Positions 1 to 12,180 of a DNA stretch of 64,000 nucleotides are shown here, piece by piece. Both the position numbers and the translations under genes were made by a program. The notes under the pieces were generated by a model that was given only the letters and a program-made list of their open reading frames with translations, did not search any database and was not told the origin of the DNA. Position 1 is the stretch's first letter; each line of letters starts with the position of its first letter. The DNA comes from Dillenia suffruticosa (lineage: Eukaryota > Streptophyta > Magnoliopsida > Dilleniales > Dilleniaceae): assembly GCA_033439265.1 (NCBI GenBank), contig JAVTVX010000024.1, positions 9,159,001-9,223,000 on the forward strand, in the 5' to 3' direction.

Positions 1-1261
1 CAAGATCACATAAGCTAAGAAACATCTCCCTTTTATCTAGATATGTTGTACCCTTCTTTTGTTTTTTAAGATTTGCATGAAATTTTTTGATGTAGTAGTC
101 GATTTTGTGTTAGTATGATAGAGAGAGGGATAAAATGGAAGCATAACCTTTGTGAAAAAGAAAGAGATGTTTATAAGCAGCCTGTCTCCACTTCTAAGTA
201 GAAAATGCTGCACTCGTGCACAATCTTGGTCCGTGTACTCGAACAGTCGTCTGCCAAACAACGCTGCCCTATGACCGACCCAGATACCAACCCAAAAGGA
301 AAACCTCAAAATGATACTCCAAAATGACATGCACTCTACTAAGTCTACATTATACAGTGATTGCCGTAGTAAAATTCCTCCCTGCTTTGGTTTCTTAATA
401 ATTTCATGTATATTTATTATAATTAAGAAAAGTGGGGGGGGGGGGGGACTGTGTCCAAATATAACTTTTTCTCCACGTGGAAAGAGGGGGGAAAAATGCC
501 ATTTTCCCAAAATATAACCCGATTTTGGAGAAATTCATTATGAGGTTTTCCAAAATCCCCCACCCCCTTTCATCGTTGACAATTTGCAACACACATGATT
601 CTCCAACTTTATATTTTTATCTGGACAAAAATAATTCCATCAACACTTTTATTTAATTACAATTATATCTTATTTATATCTATCTATCTTTCCATTTTCT
701 CTAAGTCCTTAGGGTCTCTTCTTTGTACCAACATATTATTGGTCTAATAGTTGAATATTGGTATCCCTTAATCAAGATCTTAAATTCATATCTTGTATAT
801 ATATGATAAAAATAAACGTCCGAAAAATTTTACTCTTTAAGAATTTAATTTGACTCGAATTGAATTTAATCGAATATTAAGTGATTCCTAAATAAAAAAA
901 TTTTGAATATCTTGAACAAGACTGATTAAAGATAAGGAGAAAACTTTTTGTATTTATCAACAAATGTATAAAGAAAGAAAGTGAGATTTTTGTCCAACAA
1001 CAAAGGAGGGACGATTGCCCTAATTTATGTAAAAAAAAATTGTATATGAGAAGTATGGGTTGATTGCCCTTTTATATGTAAGAGAAAGAAGTGGAGAAGA
1101 TTATTTCACCCTAAAGAAAAAATTATTCTTTACGCTTTCTCAATTTTCTCCATACTTCAAATGAGAGACAAGAAAGATATTTATAGAGAAATAATATCAA
1201 CTAGTCAGTAGAGACAAAAATAGTCAAAAAAGAGAAAACTAGTGGTAGAGAGAAAAAAATA
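1..1261. other. AT-rich stretch without a recognisable gene
   Basis: I recognise no gene here. A 157-codon minus-strand frame (510 to 37) is open but resembles no family I know; its N-terminal part is a by-product of the G-rich tract. A run of 14 G begins at 434 and is followed at 465-510 by purine-rich sequence. On the minus strand a TTATAAA-like box lies near 170-180, which could be a decayed promoter or LTR start, but no second copy is visible. From about 600 to 1,261 the DNA is AT-rich with many short homopolymers. Confidence 0.5.
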
Positions 1262-1414
1262 GGTTAGTAGAAATTTTGCCGAAAATACCTTTGGTAGAAA
1301 CTTCTTTGGATGGCAGCTTGGGAAAAAATCCCAACAAATGTTGATCTTAATAGGAGAGGCATCATCCAAGAAAGAACGTGCTCCATATGCAAAGAGGAGA
1401 ATGAAACAACTGCT
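1262..1414 (+). pseudogene. LINE reverse transcriptase C-terminus, left half (zf-RVT)
   Basis: The plus strand reads W-x-A-A-W-E-K-I-P-T followed about 20 residues later by C-S-I-C. This is the start of the zinc-binding module (zf-RVT) after the reverse transcriptase of plant L1-type LINEs. A frameshift lies near 1,290. The reading frame stops at the Sirevirus LTR edge (1,415) and resumes at 18,402 with the His and Cys that complete the C-x2-C ... H-x4-C pattern, in frame once the 5-bp target duplication is removed. Everything upstream of this module is missing, consistent with the usual 5' truncation of LINEs. Confidence 0.75.
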
Positions 1415-3401
1415 TGTTATTCAATTAGAGGGAATGGGTGAATAGTTAAATATGAACTATTTGAAACTTTTTCAAAATTTAAAACAATAAGGCAGTAAAT
1501 GAAAATCAAATACAATAAGACATAGAGAATTTTTATAGTGGTTTCACCAAATACAGTATACATCCACTTCCAAACTCTCTCTGGATTTTTCACTAAATAC
1601 TTAGTTTACAAATTTGATTACAAATTCAAATTCAACCTCATACAGTGTTATGTCTGAACACCATAATTCAATCTTATTCGGACTGAATTTGACTTCTATA
1701 GACTTAAGACAGTGATATTCACTCCTTTATCTTCAACACTCGAATTAAACTATGAAATAAATGTCAAGAATTGAGATTTGCTTTCCTCATATTTGACAGT
1801 ATAAGAAAATTTTTTGAGACACTTAATGCAGTTTCAAACTTTAAATACAGAGATGAAAGTATTCAATAAAACTTTTAATTCAAGTCGTTGTATCTCGTTT
1901 ATTTCGTAAGTCTCGTAACTCTCTCCGTTTTCTGCTTCCCAGTATTTTTTGAGGTTTTTAATTAGATCCGTTGAGGGTTGATGGTGGTTGTTACGTCCGA
2001 ACGTTGAACATTTAATTTCTGCCATTAAGACTTCTGCTATTGTTCCTTCATTCACGCTGAGTCTTCATTCATTTTACTGGCACCTCTTTTAAATAGGCCA
2101 TTCAAAACTTGTTTACACTGCATTTGAACGTTATCTTTGATAGAAAAGGAAATATTTCAGAAATCGAAAAAATAAGGAGTTCATTAGGTTCAAAATTGAT
2201 TCCCAGATTTGATTTCTGATACACACAAGTCAATAAGCTTGATGAGGACATCGACTTGAATTTGAACTATTTCTAGTGTATTTCTATGCGAACAGGTCAA
2301 CAATATACTATTCTAGGTCGACAAAGAACTATGCTAAATAAAATTGGTGGACATGTGATTTTTAATTGGTTGATGTGTTCATATGTGTCGATAAGTTTTC
2401 AGTCGTGTCGATAAGTTTTCAGTCATGTCGATGTGTAATGTTTCAGACTTTGTAAAAAGTAGGTCAACGAGTCATTTTAATATATTGACATGTTCTTGTT
2501 CAGACAACAAATTGGTCGATGTTTGTAATTCAATTGGTCGATGTGCATATGTTGTGTCGACAAGTTGATAACGGGTCGACGTGTGATTTAATGAGCAAAC
2601 AAGAATCAGGTCGACAGGTCTCTCAGCGTATATCGACATGCTACTGTATAATTACAAATTGGTGGACTTGAACAATAAATTGGTCGATGTGTTTTCTACA
2701 TGTCGAAAACAATTTTGACATGTCGATGCGAATTTTATAAAGACATATATACACAGGTCGACATATGCTAATCTCAGGTTGACGTGTTACTATTCATTGG
2801 TTGCATTGGTCGACATATCGAAATAAATTGGTCTGTGTTTTTGGCCTGGTAGACAAGGATCTTGATGTGTCGATGTGTGTATTTCAGAGTCAAAGACTAA
2901 CAGGTTGATGTGCTAACTTCTCAAGTTGATGTGTTTCTGTTGAGAAGTTAAATTGGTCGACATAGTGTATAAAATTGGTGAACATAACACTATTCATGTT
3001 GATGTGTTGCAAATCAGGTTGATGTGTTTTTAGAAATCAGGTTGATATGTATGGCGAACAGGTTAATGTGTCACTGTTCATAAATGGAATTGGTTAATGT
3101 GCTTAAATGAAATGGTCATCAATGTGTTGGAATGCTTGATCTATATGACATTCATTGTTCAAGTCGATGTGTGTTTGTGCAGGTCGAAGTGTTCAGACAC
3201 TTGTTTATATATGGAAAACTTTTGGCTCAGGTCAACAAGAATATCAAACGGGTCGATGTGTGTGTATGAATGTCATAAGTCAAGGTGTTTTCTAACTAAG
3301 TCGACTTGTACTATAGACTTTTGAATTTTCTAACTATTTTCTTATTTTCTTGAATTATTTTTCTTTTACTCTTTTGTCATCAAAACTCTACTTGATCAAC
3401 A
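1415..3401 (-). repeat. Sirevirus 3' LTR
   Basis: About 1,987 bp, beginning TGTTATTCAA and ending in CA as read on the plus strand, and aligning throughout with 16,407-18,396. The stretch 2,230-3,305 is packed with variants of GGTCGATGTG and GGTCGACATG at 20-60 bp spacing. Small open frames inside (for example 1,834-2,055 and 3,097-3,324) are by-products of this repetitive DNA and are not called as genes. Confidence 0.92.
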
Positions 3402-3424
3402 TTCTCCCCCTTTTTGATGATAAC
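3402..3424 (-). other. Polypurine tract of the Sirevirus element
   Basis: Directly inside the 3' LTR the plus strand reads TTCTCCCCCTTTTTGATGAT, so the element strand has ATCATCAAAAAGGGGGAGAA. This purine-rich signature next to the LTR is the plus-strand primer site typical of Sireviruses. Confidence 0.88.
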
Positions 3425-3843
3425 AAAACTTTTAGTATTTAATCTATAATGCTTAGTTAATAAAATCTCTAATTTTTTACATATGTTTCACATATGAATA
3501 TCCCAGCATATTTAACACACCATTTAACAAAACTTCAGACATTCAGAACATACACAAGCTTTCAGTACTTTAGTATGCATATCATACTTATCAAACAACA
3601 GTGCATATATATATACTTCAGCACACAAGCATAACATGCGTGTTAGTACATTCTCAGACCATCAATACTTCAGCACATTTCTTATAACTTTACAGCACAC
3701 GTTCCTTCCATACAGAGCATATATACCTAGCTAACTCATCATCGCACTTCAGTACTCATCACAAACATGACACATTTCAGCACAGAGAGTACATACTAGC
3801 ATTATACTAGCACACTAGTAGCATATACTAACATATACATACC

Positions 3844-3923
3844 ATAACATATACATATACATACTGCACACTAGCAACATACTATAACATATACATATAC
3901 ATACTACACACTAGCAACATATT
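3844..3923. repeat. Two tandem copies of a 40-bp repeat
   Basis: A unit starting ATAACATATACATATACATA and containing CACTAGCAACATA occurs twice in succession (3,844-3,883 and 3,884-3,923) with one or two differences. A looser partial copy lies just upstream. It sits between the envelope-like ORF and the polypurine tract. Confidence 0.8.
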
Positions 3924-4272
3924 ATAACTTCTCTCCCATTTTGTCATCAGCAAAACTAAGTTATGGCCATACTACAGTGCTCATATACTTCAAAACCAGC
4001 AGGTAAAGCAGGTCACAGCATACCACAGCATTCTCACAGCACACACATTTCAGATTCGGCAACAAGATCATTCATTAGCTCAGCCGGGTTCAGCATGCAC
4101 ATTTCAGCAGCAACAGCACACATCCAATTTACAATCCATGTTTCACAGTAGTAAGAGAGCCAGAGGTAAGAGAACTAGAGGATGTTTTGAACAGAACTAG
4201 AAAATAACACAATCAGAGTTTGAAAGGTTTGTAAACCAAGTCAGATAACAGAAAAGAGATTAAACTTCTAGA

Positions 4273-5531
4273 CTAGAAGGACTTTGATTGTTTTGGATCT
4301 TTCTTTAACTTCCCTTTCTCCTTCATTAAAGCATCCAATTTTTCTTGTATGTTGGAAAGATTCATTCTGTTAAAGCAACACATTTGACCAATCATGATTT
4401 GTCGCCTCTCAATATTTTACAGCTTGTCTTAAATCATTTGAAGCGTGATTAGTTGAATGCTAGAGGATTCTCCTTATGCGGTTCTTCTTTCTTTCCTTGG
4501 AGCATTTTTAGTCTCCTCATTAGTCTCAGCGTCAATCTCCTCAGCCTGTCTCTTGCCTATTTCCCCTTCTTTTCTTGCCAATATTCCTTCACTATTGCAT
4601 ATCAATTTTGCTCTTAACATTGATGATGCATTGATTGCATTGTTCTCACTTAACTTAATAAGTGTATTTTTCAATGTCTATCTTATTCTTTAAGAGGACA
4701 TCAGTGATCATATTCACGTATGACAACAAGGAGCTTTTAGATCTATGTGCTGTTATCATGAAGTGTGGAATGATATAGTACAAAGCAGGGTTCTTTCCAC
4801 TTATAATACAGGCCATTAACAAGAAATCTTCCTTTGAAATTGTAATGTAGTTTCCTCCTCTAGGTCTTAATACATGACTGACAATCAAATGCAGAATCCT
4901 TTCATGAAAGCTAAGTTCAGTAGCACTAGAGTTTACCACAGTGAGGTTTTGATCATCATACACAATCCTAGCATTGTCCAGATAGTTTGATTCATATATG
5001 GTTCACACTTTTCATAAGGGACCCATAATATTCTATTGTCTTCACAAATCTTTTTAGGGGTCACTTTAAATTTCTTTCAATTCACAAAGGTTTTGAATGC
5101 GCATGAGACAAAATGGTTATCTAGAGTAATTCTCTTTTCATCCGTAGATTTTTCACAAATGACATCTAGATTGTTGTAAAATAATTTGACTTCTTTCTCA
5201 TGGATATATTTGTTAGAATTCAAAAGAGAAGTATGACATACCTCTATTAGATGTTCTTCGTACTTGAATCCAACTTTTTTTCAAGAATTCCCGATTAATC
5301 AATCGACTGTGATTCAGTTTTCTTTTCGAAAACACCCTATCATAAAGTTTATTCTGTTCAATCGATTGAAACTCATAGGTACTGAACTGAAGGAATATTT
5401 GTGGTAGATAGGGTGTTGGTTTCGCGGGTTGCACAGAAGAGGAGGTCTCATTTCCCGTCGGTTTGGTAGGTGGTTTCGAGGGTTTCGTGAATTTTTTTAA
5501 TGGCCATTTTCATCTTAGGGGCCATTTGCAT
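4273..5531 (-). pseudogene. Envelope-like third ORF of the Sirevirus element
   Basis: Between pol and the 3' LTR the minus strand carries a broken reading frame in the place occupied by the envelope-like ORF of SIRE1-type elements. It can be followed from an ATG at 5,531 (M-Q-M-A-P-K) to a stop at 4,273. The central part (about 4,960-4,660) contains H-L-I-V-S-H-V-L and D-F-L-L-M-A-C-I-I-S-G, matching the conserved core of plant envelope-like or 'putative plant transposon' proteins as I know them. The C-terminus is rich in Lys and Glu and looks coiled-coil (last residues K-Q-S-K-S-F). Several frameshifts and stops interrupt it. I see no signal peptide or fusion-peptide-like segment. Function in this family is unproven, so 'envelope-like' is by position and similarity only. 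Confidence 0.72.
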
Positions 5532-5639
5532 TTGATTTTTATAAAGATTTGGTAGATTAGGTTCTTGATTTGGGAAATAGGGTTATGAATTTGGGAGATT
5601 AAGGTTTCGAAAGAGAGGGAAATTTTGAAATTTGAGGAT

Positions 5640-5960
5640 TAAGGTTAGAAAGGTCGATGTGCCGACTATTGGTATTCTATTAGATATGTCTTATGTCAAC
5701 ATGTTTAAGTACACAAAGATCTGTTTAGTAATTTTGAATTATCGGATCGACATACTAAGAAAGGTATTGACCTGCATTCTTGTTACTTCTCAGGTCAACA
5801 TCATTAAAGGAAGGTCAATGTGTCATTTTCAGAGTTTTTGTTCTAAGTATGGGTTCGTGATCAAGTCGACACGGTTCATAACACTAACGTTCATCAGGTC
5901 GATGTGCTTCTGTACATTTTCAAATTTGTCGATATATTTCAATAAATAGGTCGACTTGAG
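5640..5960. repeat. LTR-like GTCGA motif array between pol and the envelope-like ORF
   Basis: The spacer contains about ten variants of GGTCGATGTG, GTCGACA or GGTCAACAT, the same motif family that fills the element's LTRs. The segments between motifs are not an evident copy of an LTR segment. It lies just upstream of the envelope-like ORF in the element's direction. Confidence 0.65.
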
Positions 5961-6006
5961 GTTTGTTACTTATAAAACTAATACTCCATTTTTCGCTCTA
6001 TCATAT

Positions 6007-9000
6007 TTATTTCTTTAATTCTATCATTCTCAAATCCATTCTTAATTCACGGAATCTATTTTTGTCTAAGGGTTTAGTGAGGATATCAGCAATTTATTTT
6101 TGAGTGTCAATGTACTCAAGAATAATCTCATTCTTCATAACGTGATCACAAACGAAATGATGTCTCACATCTATGTGTTTGATTTGTGAGTGATATACTG
6201 GGTTCTTTTGTGAGATTTATGACACTTGTGTTATCACATTTAATTGGAATGCAATTAAAGTCTAACCCATAGTCCTTCATTTGATGTTTGATCCAAAGGA
6301 TCTGAGTTGTGCATTGTCCGGTTGAAACATATTCAGCTTTTGTTATTGACAATGTTACACTACTTTGCTTTTTGGAAGACCATGATACTAATATACTTCC
6401 GAAAAATTGATAAGTGTCACTTGTACTTTTTCTATCCACTTTGCAACCTGCAAAGTCAGCATCACAAAACCTATACAATTGAAAGTTTGAGTTTCTGTCA
6501 TATCAAAGTCCTAAGTGAGTTGTTTTCTTTAAGTGTCTGAAGATTCTCTTGATTGCAACCAAGTGGGAATCTTTAAGATCTGATTGAAATTTAGTACAAA
6601 GACATACACTGAATTGTATGTTAGGTCTTGAAGTAGTGAGATAAAACAAAGATCTTATCATACTTCTGTAAAGTTTTTGGCAAATTGATTTGTCATTTTC
6701 ATCTTTATCTAACTTAATGTTTGTATTTATTGGTGTTGCATTTCCCTTGCAGTCACTGAATCCAAATCTTTTAATTAAGTCATTTGCATATTTTGATTGA
6801 CTTATAAAGATTCCATCTTCAGATTGTTTGATTTGCAGTCCTAGGAAGTAGTTTAGTTCTCTAATCATACTTATTTCAAATTCTCCATGCATTTTGCCTG
6901 CAAACTTCTTACACATTCTCGTACTAATTTCTCCAAAAATTATGTCATCTGCATATACTTGTATGATCAAGAAATTATCATCTTCCTTTTTTATAAATAA
7001 GGTGGTGTCTGTCTTTTCTTGTTCAAAGTCATTTTCTATTAAAAAATTAGTTAATATTTCATACCAAGCTCTAGGAGCTTGCTTTAGATCATACAAAACT
7101 TTGGTTAATTTGTACACATATTCATGACACTTAAGATCTTCAAAACCAAGAGATTGTTTAACATATACTGTCCTATTCAAATAATCATTTAAAATGCACT
7201 TTTGACATTCATTTGGTAAAGTTTAAAATTTATAAAACAAGACAAGGCAAATAACATTCTTATGGTTTCTAATCTTGCTACTGGTGCATAAGTTTTATCG
7301 TAATCAATTCCTTCTTTTTGACTATAACATTTGGCTACTAATCTTGTTTTGTTTTTCATGATTGTGCCAAATTCGTTAAACTTATATCTGAAAATCCATT
7401 TAGTTTCAATTACTGATTGATTTGTAGGTCTAGGACTAAATTCCATACTTTATTTCTTTCAAACTTATTTAACTTATCTTGTACTGCTATAATCCAATGT
7501 TCATCTCTTAAGGTTTCATCCACGTTTGTGGGTTCATTTTGAGAGATAAAAGCTACATATTTACATTGGTTTTGGATTGCAGATTTGGTTTTAACTTCTG
7601 AATTAATACTCCCGATTATATTCTCTGGATTTACATATTTTCTAATCTGAAGATATTTGATCTCCCGCTCTTGCTATGTTTCATTGCTTTCCTCGTGCAC
7701 TGTGAGATCATTTGACTTTTCTTTCTAATTGTTTGCTTCATCAGACAAACTTATCTCATTTACCTTCTCAGACACTTCTTCATCATCCAACAATCTTTCA
7801 TTAGAATTTTTTTTTCATTAAACTTTACGTGAATTGACTCCTCTAATTTTATGGTTCTTTTATTATAAATTTTATAGGCTTTACTTGCAGAGGAATAGTC
7901 TAGGAAAATTTCATCACTTTTGGTATCAAATTTTCTTAATGTTTCTTTTCCATTGTTTAAGACAAAACATTTATATCCAAACACCTTAAAGTATGCTATG
8001 TTTGGTTTTCTTCCTTTATAGAGTTCATTGATCTTATTTGTGCTCTATTCAAAATATAGTATACAGTGTTTATAGCCTCAACCCAAAGAACTCAGGTAAG
8101 TTATTTTCATAAAGTATTATTCTAGCCATTTATTGGAGGGTTCTATTTTTCTTTTCTACCACCTCATTTTGTTGAGGTGTTTTAAGAGCTGAAAAATTAT
8201 GGTTGATACCATAATGACTACAGAAATCATCCATGGTCTTGTTCTCAAACTCCTTGTCATGATCACTTCTAATGCTCTTAATGAGCATTCTCTTTTCATT
8301 TTGAATTTTCTTGCATAATTTTATGAATGTCTCACTAGCTTTTTCCTTTTTGACAAGAACAAAACCCATGTGAATCTAGAGTAATCATCAATGATTACAA
8401 ACCCATAATATTTTCTTCCGAAATTTTATGTTCTAGTTGGTTCAAACAAATCAATATGAAGAACTTCTAGAGAACTTCCTGTGAACACACAATTTTTAGA
8501 TTTAAGAGAAGTTTTTGTTTGTTTTCTTTTCATACATGCAATACATAATTTGTTCTTTTTAAATTTTAATTTTGAAAGACCTTTAACCATATCTTTCCTA
8601 ACTAATTTTAAAATTGTGTCCATACTAGCGTATCCTAATCTTTTATGCCACAGCCATAAAGAATTTTTGTTTACAGCAACTAAGCATGATGCATATGAGA
8701 TTTCTAAGTGATCTAAATCAATTGCATATATGTTTCATCTCCTGTGACCAGTAAATTTTATAAAACCAGAGGATTTGTCGATGATGGAGCATGCGTCGAT
8801 TCAAAAATACTAAATAACATTTGTCACATAATTGGCTAATATTTAATAAGCTAAATCTCAGTACAGAGATTAGAAACACATTCTGAATTTGAGAGTCAGA
8901 GGACTTACCTCCTATGTTACCTATTCCGATGATTTTTCCCTTTGAATTATCTTCAAAAGCAACCTTTCCTCATTTCTTACTTTCAAGATAAGAGAATTTT

Positions 9001-9013
9001 GACGCATCTCCGG
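6007..9013 (-). pseudogene. Sirevirus pol: integrase, reverse transcriptase, RNase H
   Basis: Reading right to left: the frame enters at a protease-integrase linker with H-M-T-G near 9,000, broken there by the gypsy insertion. The GAG-pre-integrase zinc motif (about 8,660-8,540) has W-H-K-R-L-G-Y, with Tyr for the second His, and C-I-A-C. The integrase core keeps S-D-H-D-K-E-F and T-P-Q-Q-N-E-V-V-E-K (8,369-8,130). The RVT_2 reverse transcriptase (7,446-6,503) has V-Y-A-D-D-I at the active site. The copia RNase H (6,478-6,146) has D-A-D-F-A-G, K-A-E-Y and C-D-N. The usual A-D-I-L-T-K-P-L tail ends at a stop at 6,007. At least five stops or frameshifts separate these pieces, so it is not functional. 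Confidence 0.92.
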
Positions 9014-9018
9014 TCATG

Positions 9019-11985
9019 TGTAACATCGATTTTTAGTGACTGTATATTATGTACTACTACTCATGATTCTAAATATATAAGCATCCTTTTGAGACATCTA
9101 TTTAATTATCTAATTATTTATTTTGAGATTTCGCCTCAAAATCGCTAAAACTGAAAATTTTATCGGTAAGCCGAAAAATTTCTCGGAAAGTGCCGGCAAA
9201 GCCTAAAGAAGTAAAAAATAACTAAGGGAAGACCTACACACTTAAATAAAGATATTTAAATGAAATTTCACATATTTAAGAAATTTCAAACAAAATTTCA
9301 TAAAGACCAAAAATGCAATTGTTAAAAGTTAGGGGTTTAAATGTAATTGAAGAAAGTTAAGGGACTAAGTTGCAAACCACTCAAGAATAGACAATTGGAG
9401 CCAAATGATTGGTCAAGAGGGAAATAAGGTTGGTTAGTGGCCACATAGGATTTTTTACATTCAAGAAAACTCATTGGATAGAAATTTATGCATGAAAGCT
9501 TATTGGGTAGAAATTTTTGTATGAAAACCAACTAGAATAGCTTGTTCTAGATTGTGACACTTCTCCCCCTCGACATGGACGTCCAAAGACACTTGATGGA
9601 GTGCATGGAGATTGCTTGAATCAACAATTGCATGGGTTAAGTGCTAGGACAAGTGGAAGGTCAAGATAATGCATGGAATGATCCAATGGTTAAGGATATT
9701 TGACTAGATTTATAAAATAACTTGTTTAAGAAGAGTTTGGCCTATTTTCTTCATTCAAACTCACCTTGTATGAAATTGTGAAGGTTCGATATCCATTTTG
9801 AGTTCAACTATGGAGCCAAAGGGGTAAGAACATTTTTGGAAATTCTTAAATTTCAATTTGAAATATAGAGGTATTGTATAAGAATTTATGTTTATTATGA
9901 TTTGATTTTTTTCTAAGGTGATAAAAATTCAAATATTCGAAGGGGGTGGTGATACATATTGTTAGCAAGAGATCTTACAAAGGAGGTAATATATTCTAAT
10001 TTATGCTAAGATTAAATTATTTGACGAGTAGTTATTTTGGTATCCATACTAGCATGCTAAATGTTGATTTCTAGATTAAGTCTTGTATAGCTTTCTTTAA
10101 ATATCTCATTCTGTAGAATTCAAAAATCTAAAATATTTATTTCTCTATAAACTAGACTTTCTAAGTTTTAAAAATGGTATATCATATAAGACATTTCATG
10201 AAGAAATCAATTTTTGGTGATTTTTGGAAATCTAGCATGTTTCACAAATTCTGTTTCATGTCTTGCGTACGACTAGTAACTTTTATGAATTTTTTAGATA
10301 TCTTCTGTTCCGAATTTGGAGACATGTTTAACATGAAAGTTTTAGGTCTCTGACCTATCGTTAATTTGAGATAAAGATCACTTGAATTGGAGTTGCATAC
10401 AGAAAGTTATAATGATATTACTAAAACCCTGCAAAAGTAGTTCTAAAACTAAAACTGAGATGAAAACCAAATTTTATAAAATTATACGTTTAGAATCCAA
10501 GGATGGTCAAAACTAGAAAGTTTTAGATCTATGTCTTACCTTCAATTGGAGACAAGAAACACATAAATTGGAGATGTATACTGGGAGATATGGAATTTCT
10601 CCCAAAACTGTACGGAATTGGTTTTAGGAACTTAACACGAAAAGTGAGACTTTTTTTTATAAATTCGTGTATTCCAAATTTGAAGATGTTCTGAACATAA
10701 AAGTTGGAGATATATCTCTTAGTGTTAAGAAAAAATTTAAATCAATTGAATCCGATCAAGATTTTTAAAGATATCATGATTTTACTAAAACTGTGCATTA
10801 TATGTTTATAGAAATTTCTCTACGTATGAAAATTGAAATTTAAGCTTATGAAAGAGGTCATTTTTATATGCATGTTGTAATCCAACTATATAATATTGAA
10901 TTAATAAATGATATTGTTTAATTTAGGATTAGGATTCGAGAGATGACTTGTTCGAGAAACGAGGATAGTTAGGGGAGTGGCGTACCCTCTCCAACCAAGG
11001 TGAGTGGAACAAACTATTTTTGACTTTAAATGAGAAATAGTTTTGATCATGATTTTATAAATAAAATTTGAAATGTGATTTAGAAATGTTTTAGTATTTG
11101 TGGTATGTCTTGAAATGTTATTCGATAAAAATTTACATTCTAATATTATGGTTACTTGATAGTGCCTTGTTTTTACGAGTAAGGATTTATGAATGATGAC
11201 ATATGGCACATGTGTATGATTATGGGATGGTGTATAGTGGCTATAGCGCACTCCCTACCATGGTATTGAGCGTTTACCTGACGGGATGACGTGATTGGGT
11301 AACACGGGAGCAGAGGTTTGAGTCCCCTGTCTCTATCTAACGGATCCAATAGACAAGCACCATGTGAGGACCGTGTCAACACCAAGGGAAGGGGGAAAAT
11401 ATATGTATTTTATTCTTACGACATTTTGGTGGCCCCTTAGTGGATTTTACCCTAATTAGGCCAAACTATGGGTAGAATGTGTTTTTGACACCCCATTGAT
11501 GCATGATTGGTGGCCCCTTATTTGCAAAGGAATGAAATATAAATTTGAAAATGATGTTTTGACTTGTCACTCTCACAAATTCATTTATTGTCATTATATA
11601 GTCATTGTACCTCACTCACTGAGTATGTGGATTATACTCACCCCTCATATTAATATTTTCAGTTTATCTGTATTTGACATATATTGAGGTACTATCCCAC
11701 GAGTTTTACTGAGAGACACAATCGGGTAAGTGATCATATCCATTCTTGTTTACGATTGGATCATGCATATAAATATTATATGTAAATTGGAGGCAGATGT
11801 TTTAAAGAAAATTTTTATTGAAAACTATCTTTTTTTCTTTCGCTATATGATTTTGACTTAATGATATCGAGTAGGGTCATAATATTAGCTTTGCGTCACT
11901 TTTGTTGTACGAGTAGGGCATACCCATGCCTCGAGGAGTTGTGGCGGTCTGTTCGTGTTCCCGACCTGTGGGTCGGGGTGTGACA
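9019..11985 (+). repeat. 5' LTR of the nested gypsy element
   Basis: It begins TGTAACATCGATTTTTAGTG and ends GGGTCGGGGTGTGACA, just before the primer site. About 2,967 bp is long but within the range of Tekay/Del-type LTRs. No second copy exists in the window, so the left boundary rests on the TG start and on the point where Sirevirus pol homology stops. Open frames inside it (for example 10,901-11,251 on the minus strand) are not credible genes. Confidence 0.78.
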
Positions 11986-11993
11986 GATTTAGG

Positions 11994-12006
11994 TGGTATC
12001 AGAGTC
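11994..12006 (+). other. Primer binding site (initiator-Met tRNA type)
   Basis: TGGTATCAGAGTC lies eight bases after the LTR end. It matches the TGGTATCAGAGC core complementary to the 3' end of plant initiator-Met tRNA, with the last bases changed. Confidence 0.85.
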
Positions 12007-12180
12007 TTAGGTTCTGTATCTACTCTATTTTGATTTTGGTATTTGTAAAATGTTTTTCAAAAAGTTTATAATTTGCCTTCTATGGTCTTATAACATCAAT
12101 CCTTATTAGGGGGTTAGGTTGGCACCTAACCCTTTGTTTTTCTACTCTTAAGTACTAAGTATAATCCTTTATGCAGAACT

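Noticed and set aside
37-510. 157-codon minus-strand ORF near the left edge
   Set aside because: No family motif, Pro/Phe-rich runs arise from the G tract and A/T runs, and no splice or promoter context supports it.
3402-6000. A separate retrotransposon between the 3' LTR and pol
   Set aside because: The envelope-like ORF, polypurine tract and GTCGA motifs all fit the same Sirevirus, and no extra LTR is present.
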